NCBI RefSeq assembly: GCF_001649575.2 | Contig: NC_051449.1 | Coordinates: 20,549,022 to 20,613,021 of the forward strand | From: Kryptolebias marmoratus | Taxonomy: Eukaryota > Chordata > Actinopteri > Cyprinodontiformes > Rivulidae | DNA length: 64,000 bases | Direction: 5' to 3' | Shown here: positions 11,101-22,212 of the stretch, piece after piece | Numbering within the stretch: the first letter of the stretch is position 1 | Layout: every line of letters begins with the position of its first letter | Notes under the pieces: model-generated | Seen by the model: the letters and a program-made list of their open reading frames with translations, nothing else | What the model was told of the DNA's origin: nothing | The model's database searches: none | Program-made: the position numbers and the translations under genes

Positions 11101-14100
11101 AACAATCCAGGCGCAAAAAAAACTGACAGTAAGTAAATGTTTTCTGGTGTCTGCAAAACAACCTGTTTCAAAAACCTCAGGATTGTTGCGTCACAAACCC
11201 CGTTACCGAGCAACCCCAAGCTGTCTTTATCAGACACTTTTAAGTCTGTTACATGATGGAGATGTAATTATAATGCCTTTTCACAATGCTTCCATGCAGC
11301 TGATCCAGTCTGAGGTTCAGTACAGACATTAAAACTCCACATTGTGTTGGTCCTTTTTACAGAATAAATCATTGGTACATTCCCCATCAACAAAAGTATT
11401 CATGGCCTTCTTCTGTCATACCTACAGACCTAAATACTCTAAAAGTGTACAGAGTGTTTCCTTTAGCCTGGAGCCAGGGTACTGAGTTAAATATTCAGCC
11501 TCAGAATCAGTTCAAAGACCTCATCTGTCTGAGTGACTCTGAATGATCTCAAAGCAAATGTTTGATTTTAGTTCGTGTTTGTGCTGCAGACGCCAGTTTT
11601 CAACGACAACAAAAACCTTCATATCCTGTATAACTTCAATAGGCAGACAAGGCTGATGAATAATAACATCACCTTGAATAAAGCACAGTCCCCGTCATAA
11701 TAATAAGAATAATAATAAGAATAATAATAAGTTTATTACACTAAATAATCTAAGGTTAAAAAGGTTTTTATTTCTTTACTGAACTGTCAATAATATGAAG
11801 CAAACATTGGAGAAAAAAGATCAACAACATACATCAAGTATATATTTTTATAAAGTTTTATACAGTTTCCAGGTCTTCTTTCCTGTTTCTGGTGTACTTT
11901 TATCGCAGCATTACAGCGCCGCATACAGGCCGGGTTGAGTTACTGCAGGTTGGGTTGTTTTCCGTGTTTCCGTGTGGACGGAAACATGTCTAGAAACGGT
12001 GCCAACGCATTGTTCTGGAAAGATGGCGTTCCAGTTGGACGGGGCTTTTTAGTTTATGGTTTTCGTGGCTCTTTATGTCTCTTTTTGTGATGAGCAAACG
12101 TCTTTCTCCATACGTGTGTGTTGTATTTTAGTGCTGCCCGTCTCTGTCAGGACACTGTTGTTAACGGGATTAGAAGTGAAGTCTCAAGGGTCTATGGGGT
12201 CAAATAAAACGATAACTATTATAATAATAAATAGAAATGCGGGTCGAAAGTTCTGATTGAATTATTTTTAATCACCTAACTGGATAAGAAAAACACTGAA
12301 GTGTCCTCAGAAGAAGACGGGTCGTCCGTCTGTCTTTGAGGACACGTCTAAACTACAATCTGATGACTCTTGTGTCCGTGTTGAGTTGTGCTCCCCCCGT
12401 CAACATCTGTAGTTTTTCTCTAAACCGCTGATGTTTCACGAAAGAGCATTTCAAGCAAGATGCTAAAATATCTTCATCTCTTTTGTCTCCTTTCTGCTGC
12501 AGCGGGAAAACACGACGATCACTGGAAACCAGCTATATTTAGAGGTGGAGGAACGGTTTTGACACCATCTGTGTGTGTTAATGTGCTGCTTTACTGCCTG
12601 TTTTAAACATATTTACTCATGAAGATGATGTTAAAATTGAAACCAGAAACGATTAAATAATAAACAATAAAATTCATGATATGAAAACCAGTTTCAGTCT
12701 TCATTTTTACATTTTAAACAATTGTTTTTTATTTGTTTATTTGTCTTTCAAAGCCATGTGACTGAACTCCTGGAAAAGGATGGCTCACAATTTGCAGCAG
12801 TTTTTAACCAATAAAAACCTTACAACATGCTAAATATTCAGGCTTTTTATGTTTATAGACATAAATAATAGGAGCTTTATTTCATTTTAGGCTAAGGTTT
12901 GTATTAAACTTGTGTTTTTCTCTCTAGTTTGCAAGTCTTTGTTTACATTTTACTTCATGTTACACAATAAATGCCAAAGTTAAAACTAATGTGAGTGTGT
13001 GTTTTGATTTGTGTCTGTGGATAGTGGCGGGCCTGTTTTTGAGTGACGGGTTCATCGGTCACTCACGTTTTGTCGTTGCTGCTGTGTCTGTCAAAGTCTC
13101 GCTTGCCACGGGAGTCGAAGCCGTCTCCTCGGCCCATGCCGCGTCCCCTTCCACCACGCCCCCCACGGCCGCCACCACGCCCTCTCGGGGGCCTGTCTGC
13201 AGAAGGCCTGTTGGACAAAACCAAAAACCCACTCTGTTGAAAATGAAAAAGTGAATGACTGTAGGCGTGCTGTGCAAAGGTTTGGCTTCACCGAGCAAAA
13301 CGGCTGCTTTTGTGAACAAAACAACAACAACAACCTGATTTTCAAAGGTTTCAGAAGACATCGAGATGTTTCTTTGTTTTACATCTCTTCCAAACTAAGG
13401 AAACCCTCCTGGGAATGCCTCGGAGAACAGCTGCTGATTGTTTGGGAAAGGTTCGAGGAGTGTTTTTTTTCTTAACGAGGGTCCCAGCACAAACACGAAA
13501 ACTTCACCCTGAATAAACCGTCCTCATTTCCACGTTGGGAACTCGCACAGAACAAACTGGATGGGGATTACTAAACGCTCGCCTCATCGGTGTTACTCAC
13601 TTGTCTGCGGGGAACTCTGCGCCTCCCTCAGGCTTCTCCTCAGCAGGCTTCTCAAAACGGCGTTCGCGGGGAGGTCGGCGGTCCGGCCTCTTGTCCCCGG
13701 GCCGGCCTTCGCCTGGTCCCCCCTGGTGCTGGGATCCAGACTGACCCTGCTGGTCCGGTCTCCGGCCCACCCGCCTGATACCTGCAGAGCCCGAAACAAC
13801 CAGTCAGTGAGCGCTGCGGAGTCAATTATTGACTGCCGCCATTTGACAGGACTTTTAGCTTTACCTTTTTAATCTCAGCGAATGTTTTGATGTCTTGTGA
13901 TTTATTTCTTTTAGCCTACATGTCAAACATACGATTTGGTTGCATTCAGATAATCTGCAATCTCTTTGACGTTTTGACCAAAAATGACACGAAAATTAAT
14001 CATTTAGAACCACAAACGCTGGGCTCGTCTTTTAGAAAACGTAATAAAGGTTTAGGCAAATAAAGGGATCGATCGTTATTGCAGATCAGTCAGATGTCAA

Positions 14101-15923
14101 CAAGCTGGCCGAAGATTTTGTTCACTCAAATAATCCACCAGGATGTAAATAAGTGGGGTAAATTTGAGGAAATCAGGGCAGCCGATATGCAGATTTTATT
14201 TGCTAAATAAAATATCAGCACTTAACATAAACAAACATATCCTGAACAGCGGTGTCCACTAAAACCAGAGTTTTTGACTAAAAATAAATAAATAAATGCA
14301 CAGTATAAATGTGTTTTTTTCCTCCCAAACTCTCAACAACATCATCAAAATAAAACATTAGTGAAAAGACAAACTTGTACTATTTTTGGTGGAAGGAAGT
14401 TTGAAATTGTTGCAGATCCAAAACATAAACTTTGCAGACATTTACCTTTTAAAAAAACAAAGCTTTGAACCCCTTTGCTTTGTTGGGTCTGTTTTTGTTT
14501 TCTCGTCATTGAAAAGAACATCTTACTTTATTCCAGAGGACAAAAGCATCCTAAAAGGACGGTCGAAGAACTGAAAACTGTACGACTGATTCACAGAAGT
14601 TTATGTTAGAAGAGACACTAATAAAGGTGATGGGACTGGAAGTAAAATCTGCCTTTATCCCTTAATGAAGCCGAATTTCCCTCTAGGAAATGGTTCGTGG
14701 TCCTTTTCACCTTGAAACTGGAATCAAAATGATAAACGTGGTTAATTAAAAATGAAGAACTTGTGCTTAGTGTTGGACATTTTAATAAGATATATATTAA
14801 TTTTAAATCTGGTTTTAACCTAAAAATCGCCCTTAAAACTTAAAAAAAGGTGTAAATCTGCATCAATGTATTAAACCGGAGTCATAGACTGCACGAGGCC
14901 ACAGATGGCCCACGAACCGCACTTTGGACACCCCTGCTTCTTCTAATCAGCTTCATTTTCCTACTTGGTAATTATTAAATCTGTACAGACATGATGATTG
15001 TTGATGTTACTGCTGTGTTAAAGGGGGCACACAGATCAGGGTTTGGTCTTTGTTCTAAAAAAGGTACAAATAGTGATAAATGTCAACAGTTTAGTTCTTT
15101 ATTTTGGAAATTAAGATAATTAAGATTAAGAAAGCTTAAAACAGAGTTGTGTTATTCCAATTCTTATCTTACACATTTCAAGTTTTAAGTAGATTCTGCA
15201 GATCTGAACAGATGTTATTTTGCAGGCAGAAAGGCTTTCTGACTCTGAGAGGATGAGACGAATCATCACATCTCCTGCTTGCAGATTTAACACCAACCAC
15301 TTATTTTGGCTGCTACAACAAACAAAACGCGTTTCTAGTTGTTTTTCTTCACATTAACCCACTCCTTTTTAATGCTGAACCCATTTTCAGGACTGTAAAG
15401 TTTGTGAGCGTTTTGTCCCCGGTGTGTGTGTGTGTGTGTGCTGCACCTTCCCTCCACCTGCGCCACGCTCGGCCCCGGACCTCCCCGTACCTGCCCGCCG
15501 CTCTATCCTGCAGAGGCACCAGCATTCCCCGCCTCATCCACCTGTGAGCTCCACAGCAGGACGGGGGCCGAGCTGACCTCAGACCAGCAGCTAGCCGCTA
15601 ACAGGAGCCGCACATGACAGCAGCAAAAATAATGGCCGAAACAAACGCGCCGCGGCGCCGCGCTCACCTTCTTTCTTCAGCGGGACCGGCGCCTGAGCCT
15701 CCTCCTTCTTGTCCAGCAGCGGGTTCTTCCTGTCCTTCTGCGACTCCTTCTTTGGCTGCTTGGCGGCTTGAGCCGCGGTCTTGGTGGAGCCAGCGGCGGC
15801 CGCCTCCTTCTTCTTGTTCTCGGCGGCCTTCAGGATCTCGAACGGGTCGGACTCGTCGTCCAAGAGCTGGTCGAACCTGTTGGTCACGACGCAGCCGAAG
15901 CCTTCTTGCAGGTGTCCGGGCAT
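8117..15923 (-). CDS. serbp1: SERPINE1 mRNA-binding protein 1 (ribosome- and mRNA-binding RGG protein)
   Basis: HABP4/SERBP1-family protein that binds mRNA and idle 80S ribosomes in the cytoplasm (family knowledge). Eight coding exons in reading order: 15668-15923, 13601-13781, 13067-13207, 10585-10656, 10245-10319, 9888-10065, 8995-9180, 8117-8176. They join in phase to 382 aa plus stop, close to the vertebrate length. Visible landmarks: [20 protein letters not shown] at residues 1-20 (family N-terminus); Lys/Ala-rich part to 85; [11 protein letters not shown] arginine-glycine box near 152; [12 protein letters not shown] near 181; [31 protein letters not shown] near 257 (conserved core); [20 protein letters not shown] near 311, followed by a second RGG box; C-terminus [10 protein letters not shown]. 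The start at 15923 has CATCATGCC context. The first exon and flank are CpG-rich. Intron 3 (10657-13066) is the longest. Teleosts usually keep two copies; which one this is cannot be told. Confidence 0.97.
8430..8760. repeat. Dispersed repeat, family C copy in serbp1 intron 7
   Basis: Contains 'gattcaaagagctccctacaa' followed by 'gttcataatgtttctatagaacccc', the same order of words as at 941-1003, 34511-34575 and 54160-54225. Non-coding, likely an old non-autonomous element. Borders not determined. Confidence 0.45.
9340..9363. repeat. GAG trinucleotide repeat
   Basis: About seven GAG units plus flanking GAG-like sequence in serbp1 intron 6, not part of an exon. Confidence 0.85.
10657..13066. 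other. serbp1 intron 3, no gene seen
   Basis: AT-rich 2.4-kb intron. It has a short ATAA repeat near 10669-10688 and an AAT-type repeat near 11697-11731. No exon or foreign ORF was recognised on either strand. Confidence 0.6.
11697..11731. repeat. AAT/AAG trinucleotide microsatellite
   Basis: Interrupted AATAATAAG-type array of about 35 bases inside serbp1 intron 3. Confidence 0.85.
13782..15667. other. serbp1 intron 1, no gene seen
   Basis: First serbp1 intron. Mostly AT-rich; 14883-14937 reads like the end of an hAT-type element ('gcacgaggccacagatggcc ... ttggacacccctg'), and a TG repeat lies at 15422-15440. No other exon was recognised. Confidence 0.5.
15422..15440. repeat. TG microsatellite
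   Basis: Short TG run of about nine units in serbp1 intron 1. Confidence 0.85.
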
Positions 15924-16130
15924 GATGGCGCCCCTTCAACGGGATTCACCTCCGATTCTACGAGGCTTGATGCGACCGACTCGCGGGATGCTGCCACAAG
16001 ATGGCTGGGAGAGCTGCCCCTTCTCTTCCGGTGCGAGCAGCAGCATCCGGGACATTGTGCCGCGCGCACCGCTCTGAGCACGCGGAGGCCCGAGTGTTGT
16101 TGTTTACGTTTGGGCGGCAAGCTTTCATTT
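15924..16130 (-). promoter_or_regulatory. serbp1: Probable serbp1 CpG-rich promoter and 5' UTR
   Basis: The region upstream of the serbp1 start codon is rich in C, G and CpG, in contrast to AT-rich flanks, and continues the CpG-rich first exon (15600-16090). No TATA box is evident. This fits a housekeeping CpG-island promoter; the transcription start is not resolved. Confidence 0.45.
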
Positions 16131-16973
16131 CCCTCCATTTATCCGAGTTTGGCTCAGCCTTTACAACCTAAAGAGCCATTCCTGCCCCTCTGCTCGCTAA
16201 ATAAAACCCAACCAGAGCCACAAAACACACTTGAAGCTTTAAATAAAGATAACACATCTCATTAAATGGTTTTAAAAAAAACATTGTTTATTACATTGTA
16301 AAATTAAAGACCTGGAATAAGTTGTTAGCATTAATTAAGACACCAAACTCCCTTCATGTGTCTGTAAATGTCGTAAATTATTACTGTAAGTGTCCCACTT
16401 GGAAATAATAAAGCATATACTTGCATTCTAATAAACTGTAGGAGTATTTAGGCTAGTTTGCTGGGCCCTTAATTATGATTTACCTACTTTTTTCAACTTT
16501 TAACTGTTTATTAAAGCCAAGCCTTTCCTTTTTATTTATTGTTACCACAATGACTTGCCACGTGTCTGTAAAACAATTTTAAAGACTTGTAATTTAGTAG
16601 TTTGTGATGTGTGCGCAAAACTGCTCTTTGTTTCTTTCCTCCTCAATAACTTGACTGAAATGTATTAAAAAAGGTTTAAAATGTTTAGAAAAAATGACTC
16701 TAATAAACAATTTCATTTATTTTTCTCTTTGTGTTATGCATTAAATTGGGCAGGAAAACTGCTCAAACTAGCATTTTCTGTTGTTATTATGAATATATAT
16801 AATATTCATTTCCGTGTTAGTCTTGGGGACTAAAAGACTGCATGAGGCCCCAGAGCCGCAGGTTGCAGACCCCTGGTTTAGCTGAAGAGGTCATAAGAAA
16901 GAGAAGCTGTCACATCAGGCTGGTTAGTATGAGGCAGCAGGCTCTGCTCAGTAAAAACTGGAACAAATGTCTG

Positions 16974-17235
16974 TCCATCCATCCATCCATCCATCCATCC
17001 AGCTTATCCATGGTTGGGTTATAGAGGCAACAGGTCCAGGAGAGAAACCCAGACCTTCCTCTCATACATACATAATCCCTCCAGCAAGTTTTGGGTCTTC
17101 TCTGAAGTCTCTTCCCAGTGGGACATGATTGCAAACCCTCCAAAAAGGAGGCATTCAGGATGCATCCTAATCAGATGCCTGAACCACCTCAACTGACTCC
17201 TTTCGATGTGAAGGAGCAGTGGCTCTACTTTTGTG
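16974..17235 (-). mobile_element. Non-LTR retrotransposon 3' end with CATC/GGAT tail
   Basis: On the minus strand this reads as a LINE 3' terminus: a decayed C-terminal coding region (words such as 'ggtggttcaggcatctgatt' and 'catcctgaatgcctcc') followed by 'ggataagctggatggatgg', a tetranucleotide tail common in fish LINEs. The tail is the CATC array at 16974-17000. 5'-truncated; clade not assigned. Confidence 0.65.
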
Positions 17236-17912
17236 GGGGAAAATGCAGTTTACCAAATGTGGAAGAGAACTGCAGAGTTTACCTGTCGGCCAGGATCTTG
17301 TGTAAAGAGTGTTAAAAGTGTTAAAATAGTGACAAAATTGAAATCAAAAGACCAAAACTGCATGCTTCAGGGCAGGGTTGCGACTAAAAAGTTCCAAACT
17401 GTATCTAGATCAGGTTGATAATCTGTAGTTAGATACTGTAGCTGTGGACCATAAATTGCGCCACCGTTTGGAATAATGTAGGGCTTTACTGTCTTATCTA
17501 TATATACAGGACAAAATATATCACCAGAGACACGGCCATTAATGAAACCTGTAGGGCTGAACACACACACATCGATGGGTTCTCAAACTGTAACGCCAAA
17601 ACTCACGATCTATTTAAAGATTCATCCACTCTTTTTTTTACCTACTACAATTTTCAGCTGCCATCTCAATTATTTAAACGAGACAAGCTTTCCATAATTC
17701 ATGATTTGTGGTGAAATGATCCTCAGATCACAACTTGTTTATAGCAACAGAGGTCATACAGAAGCCTAAAAACACCAGAGAGTGAACAGGCAGCAAATTA
17801 ACTCTAAAAGGCAAAAAAATAAATAAATCAATAAAATACAAATTCAAACATGGGTGAATCCTCACTTTGACACAAGAAAGCATCAACATTAACAAGATGA
17901 CACTGCCAGTTT

Positions 17913-17938
17913 GGGGTGGGGGGTGGGGAGGGGGTGGT
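17913..17938 (+). other. G-rich tract with four or more G runs
   Basis: The plus strand carries GGGGTGGGGGGTGGGGAGGG and continues as GGTGG, meeting the G-run rule for a G-quadruplex. Intergenic; no function assigned. Confidence 0.6.
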
Positions 17939-19910
17939 TTTAAAGAACATCTTTCTGATATGAATATGCAATATAAAAAGGCAAATAAAACGTGTCTGTT
18001 GTAGTCAACGAAAAGCTCCTCACACACACGCACCTATTCCAGGTATTCAAATCAGACCTCTCCTTGTGATCTGGGTCAAGTACATGGTATCACTGGCATC
18101 GAGTGCGTGAAGTCTTTGGTGCACTGTTACACAGAGAAGAATAAACACCACATGAAGTAGCACATTGTTCTATAAATCTTTTGTTTTTATTGTCCTAGAA
18201 AAAAAACTGAGTTTACAGACTGTGTGTCTAGTAAAGTTGCCCTTAAGGGACAAGCAGAAAACTAGTTTTTTTTAGTACCTTTAGTTCTTTGCCATCCATT
18301 TTCTACGCCCGATGTGTCCAGTTCAGGTTGTGGGAAGCCAGTGCCTTTAGCTGCCTTTCCTTTATTCTCAAAAGTCAAAATTACAAGTTAAAAAAAAATC
18401 CACTGAAATGCCCCCTGAAGTCAGAAATCTGACTCAAAGTCAAAGGTCCCTGACCCACCCTGACCTCAAAATCCAACACGGCTTTATTTTCACTTTTGTT
18501 GGTTTGTATGTCATTATATCAGTCACACACAGCCTCTGTTAGAAAACATGCTGTTTAAATACATGAAGTGCAAAGAAATCCCTTGTTATTGGCTTGTTTT
18601 GCGAGTAACAATCTGGTTTCTGGGCACAACTGTTCAAAAATCCTACTGGTTTTCCGTCTTGCAGCTGGGTCATGATTACGTTGGCTGTGACGTCATTCCT
18701 AGATCCAAGCTGCACCTTGTGAGGTAAATGAACGCAGCACATCTTCAGCAGTCAGGACGAGAGGCAACGTACATTATGAAGGCCAGTGGAAGGCGATTTA
18801 GCTTGATGGGATTAGCGATCTGAGCCACTAGATGTCACTGCATCTTACAGAAATGGACTTCAAACCTAACCACACAAGTGTGTTTAATTTGTTACAGTTT
18901 TTACAAAGTAGCTCCAGTTGGTTAACTTCAGATGAAGCCGATTACTTAACCTCTGCTCAGTGCTTCTGTCCCCTTTTTAGGTGAAAACAACTCAACTTTG
19001 CTAACAGAATATCATTAAATAGGACTAAAGTCTTGGTTTGAGGCTTTTTATGTGCCCAAATATTATGGCCCGTTTGGCAAACCTTTACTTAATTTCACCG
19101 CCGATCAAAAATCACCAGTGTTACATATATAAAACACTATTAAGTATGGATTGAAGTTCATCAAACTGGACAAATGACGCCACCCAGTGACGTGATGTGT
19201 CATATGCAAACATACAGTGAATCTTGGGGGAATACATTTCCAACACTTGTTCCATTTTCCTGATTAATGCTGATTTATTTTGCTTTTGTTGGTCGTCTAT
19301 CGAGAGTGGAAATAACGGCAGAATAATTAAACCATTATTATACAGCATGCTAACTAGCATCTTTCATGGTGGATTAACAAGTAGCTGCAAGTAGAAGGCT
19401 TTAGAAATGAAAAATGATGGCTCCGAGGCCCTCTCATACATATGCAAGAAAACAACAACACCCTCGGAGGTCATGGTTTCAGCATTTCAACTACAGCAAC
19501 AGCTTTTGCCTCATTAATGGCCCAAAGACTCATTCTTCTTCAGCAGAAATCAGATAAGCTGCCCTTGTTTTAGTGACTGGATTAGTGGAAATGCTTTCTA
19601 TGTTACAGCTGGAGAAATTCAGACACAGCAGAACCAATTTTCACATACAATTTAGAGAACCGGGCTCCCTTGATTGAATATATTAAACGCTTGGACCTAT
19701 CGTAGGAAAACAAAGGGCTTTTTTTGTTCTACTTTTCATTGATGTATGCAACCACGGCTTTTACATGAGCTGTAAAAATGTAACTACAATTCATCGATTT
19801 ATTCATTTTAAATATATACACTTTGTCTCATCATGTCTCATCACCACCATTGGTATTAGTCCCGGTTTTTCTTCTCATTTATTGTTTTTCTTTGTTCTCT
19901 TGCTTTGTTA

Positions 19911-20367
19911 CAGTATTTTCCGGACTATAAAGCGCACTTAAAAGCCTTCAATTTTCTCAAAAAACGACAGAGCGCCTTACATTTGTAAGAAGTCGTAATG
20001 TTTTAGTACGACTTTGGTAAACTACAAAGCTGCACCGCCTGCAGCATTAAGGCTCAGTTATATTCGTGCACGCCGAGCAGTGGAGGCGTTTATACTTGAC
20101 GCTTACATCGGTGCGGTATCCTTCCGTAAGTTTTGAACCATTTGATTATCTTTGTGGTCTCTCATAGAGGGATCATATAAATGCTGATACAGGTGAACCA
20201 GCTCCGCTAGAGCTACGAAATCGTCCATTTTAAATGGAGCGCGGAACGCGCGAAGTTACAAAAATGGGAGGTGCACGACGATGCACCTTATAGTCCAGTC
20301 CGCTTTATATATATGACAAAAAATTTGAAAATGGACCATTCAATGACAGTGAGTCTTATACGGTACT
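19911..20367. mobile_element. MITE-like element starting CAGTATTTTCCGGACTATAA
   Basis: The left end matches the terminal wording of a common fish MITE (cagtattttccggactataa followed by gcgcactt). The right part holds the counterpart 'gcaccttatagtccag' and ends near 'cttatacggtac', so the two halves are imperfect inverted copies. About 457 bp, non-coding. Confidence 0.6.
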
Positions 20368-20844
20368 TTTAAAGTTTTTCGTTTACCTTTTTAATTTAGT
20401 TTTTGGCATGTTTTTATTGGATGTTATATGTTTGTGCTTGTACAAAATGATGGCGCAATTTAGAATTACTCCAAAACAAGTCAAACCTTACTTTAATAAA
20501 ACTATAAATAAATCCTGACCTCCACAAAACTGATTTTATTCTTTGATGTAGTGAGGATTTATCTACATATACATGAAGAAACAAATCTCTCCTTTTATTG
20601 CTCCTTTCTGTTCAGATAAATAAATAAATTTGCTTGCTGAACATTTTTGCTGGGCTAAATTCAACCCAAAAGCTTTCAGGCGTGACACTGCTACTATTTC
20701 CACTTTGTCTCCAGCAGTTTAAAAAAAAAAAGTGTTTCGTGAAGGAGAATGAATCTCATGCCGTCTAATATTTCAGCGTAGAATGTCCTCGATGCTGAAG
20801 GCTGAAGTTGAGGCTTAGAATGAGGTAAAGGGAGGTACTGTTGC

Positions 20845-20850
20845 TTTATT
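20845..20850 (-). terminator. hsd17b7: Poly(A) signal of hsd17b7
   Basis: TTTATT on the plus strand gives AATAAA on the minus strand, about 135 bases after the hsd17b7 stop codon. This makes a short 3' UTR plausible. The cleavage site is not shown. Confidence 0.55.
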
Positions 20851-20983
20851 GTCAGGAAACACAAAATTGTCACACTGTTTCATTTGGGGGAATAAGAAAA
20901 AGAAGTGCTGTAATGATAGTTCAAACTGTGAAAAGTCCAGTTGAAGAGGAATTTCCATTAAAAAACAAAACAAAAAAAAACTG

Positions 20984-22174
20984 CTATTCTACCTCACCGA
21001 GGTATCGCTGATAAGCCTTGTTCTCAGCATTTCTCTCACTCACTTTCCTTCTGATGGCTTTCTCGAGTTCAAGAAGTTTTGAATAGAAGGTCTCGGATAT
21101 TTCATCATCAATGTCCATCTGGAACACAACACAGTCAAAGCTTCATTAAGGATCAAGAGAACAAACAAATCAAACTTTAACATTTAAAGGCACGTTTTAA
21201 TCATTCCTGTCCTTTTACGGTCCAACCTTTAGTAGTGAACAAACTAGTTGAATCCCTGTGCATTCAGGAGAGTCTAGGTAATGTTTCATAGCTACTAACC
21301 TGACGTGGCTCCGTGTAGTTAGTCCCAGATCCTGATGTTAAACTGTGATACTTCGCTCTTGGATCCAGAGACTCTGGCTTCTGAAGAAACAACCAGTGCT
21401 GAAAAAAACCAAACAAACACAAAATAACCAAGTGCATTTTTACTGCTGACATTTTTACATTTTTCAGAGGGGCTGTTGCATGAAAAGTTAAAGGCCTGGC
21501 ATTCCTTAAAGGAAGAGTGGCCAATCCTGGTCCTCGAGGGCCACCATCCTGCCTGTTTTACTTGTTTCTCTGCTCCAACACACCTGATTTGAATCAAAGG
21601 GTGATTAACAGGCTTCTGCAGATCAATAAGAGGTAATGTAACCACTGAATCAGGTGTGTTGGAGCAGGGAAACAAGGAAAACATGCAGGATAGCAGCACT
21701 TGAGGACCAGGGTTGCCTACTGCTGGTTTAGCTCAATATCCATAAAATTAACTGAGTTATGGCCATTTTTCTGACAGACGGACACAAGCAAAAACGTTAT
21801 TATCCACCTTCGCCTTTCAGCAACAGTTAAATCTGGGAACATACCAGCGCCTCTGCTCCGTTGTAAGGTGTAAGTGTAAACGTGTTGGTGAAGATCCGGA
21901 TCTGTTTTCAGAGTAAAGACAGTCATTAGACAAGTTAAATCTTGAGTTTAACTCAATAAATACGCCAAAGCTCACCAGCCACATGATGGGCATGATGAGA
22001 GTCCAGAAGAAGGAAGGGAGGATCCCAAAGGTCAGGTTAGTCATCACCAGTCCTGGACAGGTCACAGACGAGAACAGCCCCTTTCACAGAGACGGTGTGT
22101 GTGTCATCTTCTGATTTGTAATCCTCACCAGCCGAGGAGGCTGTAAAAGCTTTCAGTGACATTTCCAACACAGT

Positions 22175-22212
<38 letters not shown>

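Larger units (their letters stand above)
16131..20844. other. Intergenic region serbp1-hsd17b7, no gene seen
   Basis: About 4.7 kb of mostly AT-rich sequence. Recognised parts are a LINE 3' end (16974-17235), a G-rich tract (17913-17938), a MITE (19911-20367) and an hAT-like terminal piece near 16830-16880 ('gaggccccagagccgcaggt ... agacccctgg'). No exon of any known family was recognised. Confidence 0.6.

Noticed and set aside
15768..16265. 165-codon plus-strand open frame over the serbp1 first exon
   Set aside because: It is the antisense of a CpG-rich coding exon and its upstream region, where stops are rare. It has no recognisable domain.
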